From Acidobacteriaceae bacterium (GTDB lineage Bacteria > Acidobacteriota > Terriglobia > Terriglobales > SbA1): a DNA stretch of 6,856 bases. The notes below the pieces were generated by a model. It had not been told where the DNA came from. It searched no databases and saw nothing but the letters and a program-made list of their open reading frames with translations. Positions 5,588 through 6,856 of the stretch are shown piece by piece (positions within the stretch are counted from its first letter, which is position 1; each line of letters starts with the position of its first letter). The stretch covers positions 5,271-12,126 of the forward strand of contig PMHI01000546.1 of the NCBI GenBank assembly GCA_003156615.1, read 5' to 3'. A program made the translations under genes and the position numbers.

Positions 5588-6754
5588 ATGCCACAGCGAA
5601 TAGAAGAACTCGATGCCCTGCGCGGCCTGATGCTGGTGTGGATCACATGCACTCACTTGCCTACGATCCTGAGCACATACGTCAATCAGCCATTTGGGTT
5701 TTTCGCCGCAACCGAAGGCTTCATCTTTCTTTCCGCTCTGTTTACAGGCCGCATTTATTTCCGCATCGCGGAGCGCGACGGCTACAACGCGATGTGGCGG
5801 AAGTTATGGTTGCGGACCGGAAAGCTGTACTGCTACCAACTGTTGCTGTTGGCGTTTGCTTTCGTGGTAGAAGCGCCGATTGCGGCGCACGGCAACAGGC
5901 CCGCAGTGCATAATCTTCTCGACTTCTACTTTTCCGCGGGTCGCACACGTGCTTTTATCGACGCTGCATTGATGGTCTACAGGCCGCCGCTGCTGGATAT
6001 CCTGCCGATTTACATCATCCTCCTTGCGTTCACTCCTTTCGCAATCGTGCTGGGCGCGCGATTTGGGTGGAAGTACGCCCTGACCGGAGGATTCACGCTC
6101 TGGCTGCTCGCACAGTTCGGATTGCGGAGTTTCGCATATCACCTGCAGACTCGCGCTTTCGGCCTGCAAATCCCTTTGAACGAGATGGGCGCGTTCGATC
6201 TCTGGGCATGGCAGCTATGGTGGTTAGTCGGGCTGTGGCTGGGCGTGCGTTGGGCCAAGGACAATTTGCGTCTAGACTGGGTGAAACCAATGACGATTCC
6301 GGCAGCGATCGTCGCGGTTGTTTTTCTGGTGCTGCGCTACGCGCAAATAGGCGGGGTCGTCACGTTTGGGAGGTTCGGTTTGCTGTTCGATAAGTGGGAT
6401 TTTGGCATAGGCCGGCTCATCGATTTCACCGCCATCGCAGTCTTGGCGATCAGATTTCGATCTGTTCTCAAGCCCTTTGCGATCAGGCTCCTGGTGATGC
6501 TGGGCCAGGCCTCGCTGCCGGTGTTTTGCGTGCACCTGTTGTGTGTCTTCTGCGCACTCACCATCATGGGGAACGACCCGATAATACGAGGATGGAAGGC
6601 AATCGTGGTAATCCTTGCAAGCTTGTCAGCTCTCCTGCTCACCGCCAAAGTGGCCACAGACCGACGCGCAAAAGCCCGAGAACATCCCCCTAAGTCCCGG
6701 TCCCTACCGGGTGCTGGTTACGAACCAGGGCTTGAGACGAAGGAAGTGGCTTGA
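5588..6754 (+). CDS. OpgC-family integral membrane protein (acyltransferase 3-like)
   Basis: The product has 388 residues and about ten predicted membrane helices (roughly 13-30, 36-54, 80-100, 136-155, 162-180, 205-222, 237-252, 275-291, 304-326, 337-354). The N-terminal signature RIEELDALRGLMLVWITCTH (4-23) has the Arg, Asp, Arg and His spacing seen in OpgC and related membrane acyltransferases; FFAATEGFIFLSALFTGR (38-55) and LGQASLPVFCVHLL (305-318) are also characteristic. OpgC in Proteobacteria succinylates osmoregulated periplasmic glucans; whether this relative uses the same acyl donor or glycan is unknown. A cytoplasmic basic tail (RRAKAREHPPKSR) closes the protein. ATG 5588 is chosen because it starts directly before the conserved RIEELD; the in-frame ATG at 5525 overlaps the hydrolase by 50 bp and adds an unlike sequence. 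GGCGGG upstream is a modest Shine-Dalgarno. It is likely co-transcribed with the hydrolase. Confidence 0.9.
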   Translation: MPQRIEELDALRGLMLVWITCTHLPTILSTYVNQPFGFFAATEGFIFLSALFTGRIYFRIAERDGYNAMWRKLWLRTGKLYCYQLLLLAFAFVVEAPIAAHGNRPAVHNLLDFYFSAGRTRAFIDAALMVYRPPLLDILPIYIILLAFTPFAIVLGARFGWKYALTGGFTLWLLAQFGLRSFAYHLQTRAFGLQIPLNEMGAFDLWAWQLWWLVGLWLGVRWAKDNLRLDWVKPMTIPAAIVAVVFLVLRYAQIGGVVTFGRFGLLFDKWDFGIGRLIDFTAIAVLAIRFRSVLKPFAIRLLVMLGQASLPVFCVHLLCVFCALTIMGNDPIIRGWKAIVVILASLSALLLTAKVATDRRAKAREHPPKSRSLPGAGYEPGLETKEVA

Positions 6755-6756
6755 GC

Positions 6757-6791
6757 GGATTCGGACAATCGGGCAAATCACTGTCCGATCC
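6757..6791. terminator. Inverted repeat just after the OpgC-like gene, possible terminator
   Basis: TCGGACA (6761-6767) and TGTCCGA (6782-6788) are exact reverse complements. The stem extends by GGA (6757-6759) with TCC (6789-6791) across one bulged T (6760), giving ten pairs around a 14-nt loop. It starts two bases after the stop codon, where a transcript end could be expected, but no strong T run follows (only TTT at 6795-6797). A regulatory or translational-coupling hairpin is an alternative. Confidence 0.4.
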
Positions 6792-6856
6792 ACTGTTTAC
6801 GAGGGCGCTCACCATTGGAAACGCGAGGGCCGGACTCTTGTGCTCGCGGTGCCTTT
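6792..6856. other. Right edge, no gene that can be supported
   Basis: The last 65 bases stay open in more than one plus-strand frame. One reads VYEGAHHWKREGRTLVLAVP, which is protein-like but lacks a visible ATG or GTG start. Another begins with a TTG at 6751 that overlaps the OpgC stop (TTGA) and has AGGAAG five bases ahead. Too little is present to decide. Confidence 0.25.

Noticed and set aside
5200..5656. Minus-strand open frames opposite the hydrolase and OpgC genes
   Set aside because: The plus strand here carries the hydrolase triad region and the conserved OpgC N-terminus, so these are shadow frames.

Overview
The window looks like chromosomal DNA of a soil-type bacterium, most likely an Acidobacteriota member (Terriglobia-like). 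This rests on the gene styles: a YVTN beta-propeller, a small methyltransferase starting MNRLHQWLCRSD, an OpgC-type membrane acyltransferase beside a secreted hydrolase, and AraC regulators. It is an inference from protein style, not a database match. I see no tRNA, rRNA, CRISPR array or transposase.

Layout, left to right. (1) A secreted YVTN/beta-propeller protein on the minus strand runs off the left edge (1-272). (2) A class I SAM-dependent methyltransferase (minus, 429-1021) and an AraC/NimR-like regulator (plus, 1101-1876) are divergent, with 79 bp between their starts. Both are broken by a single missing base, the first at a run of six T (A on the coding strand), the second at a run of three G. 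(3) A convergent intergenic stretch (1877-2173) carries several short perfect or near-perfect hairpins. (4) A minus-strand pair follows: an intact AraC-type regulator (3329-4027) and, 9 bp downstream, an unrecognised exported protein with an HExxH-like, histidine-rich motif (2174-3319). (5) About 575 bp without a convincing gene (4028-4602) holds a strong Shine-Dalgarno plus ATG at 4225 leading into a doubtful N-terminal extension, and a long imperfect hairpin at 4370-4425. (6) A plus-strand pair ends the window: a secreted alpha/beta hydrolase of the dienelactone hydrolase/PAF-acetylhydrolase type (best start TTG 4603, to 5574) and, 13 bp later, an OpgC-family membrane protein (5588-6754). 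The last 100 bp contain an inverted repeat and possibly the start of another gene.

How the genes may work together. The methyltransferase/AraC pair has the arrangement of a regulator with its divergent target. The second AraC gene is probably co-transcribed with the exported putative metalloprotein and may control it. The hydrolase and OpgC protein form a tight two-gene unit that could add and remove acyl groups on an envelope or periplasmic glycan. None of these functional links is proved by the sequence. The items most worth following up are the paired frameshifts, the hairpin-bearing leader before the hydrolase, and the exported histidine-motif protein with its regulator.
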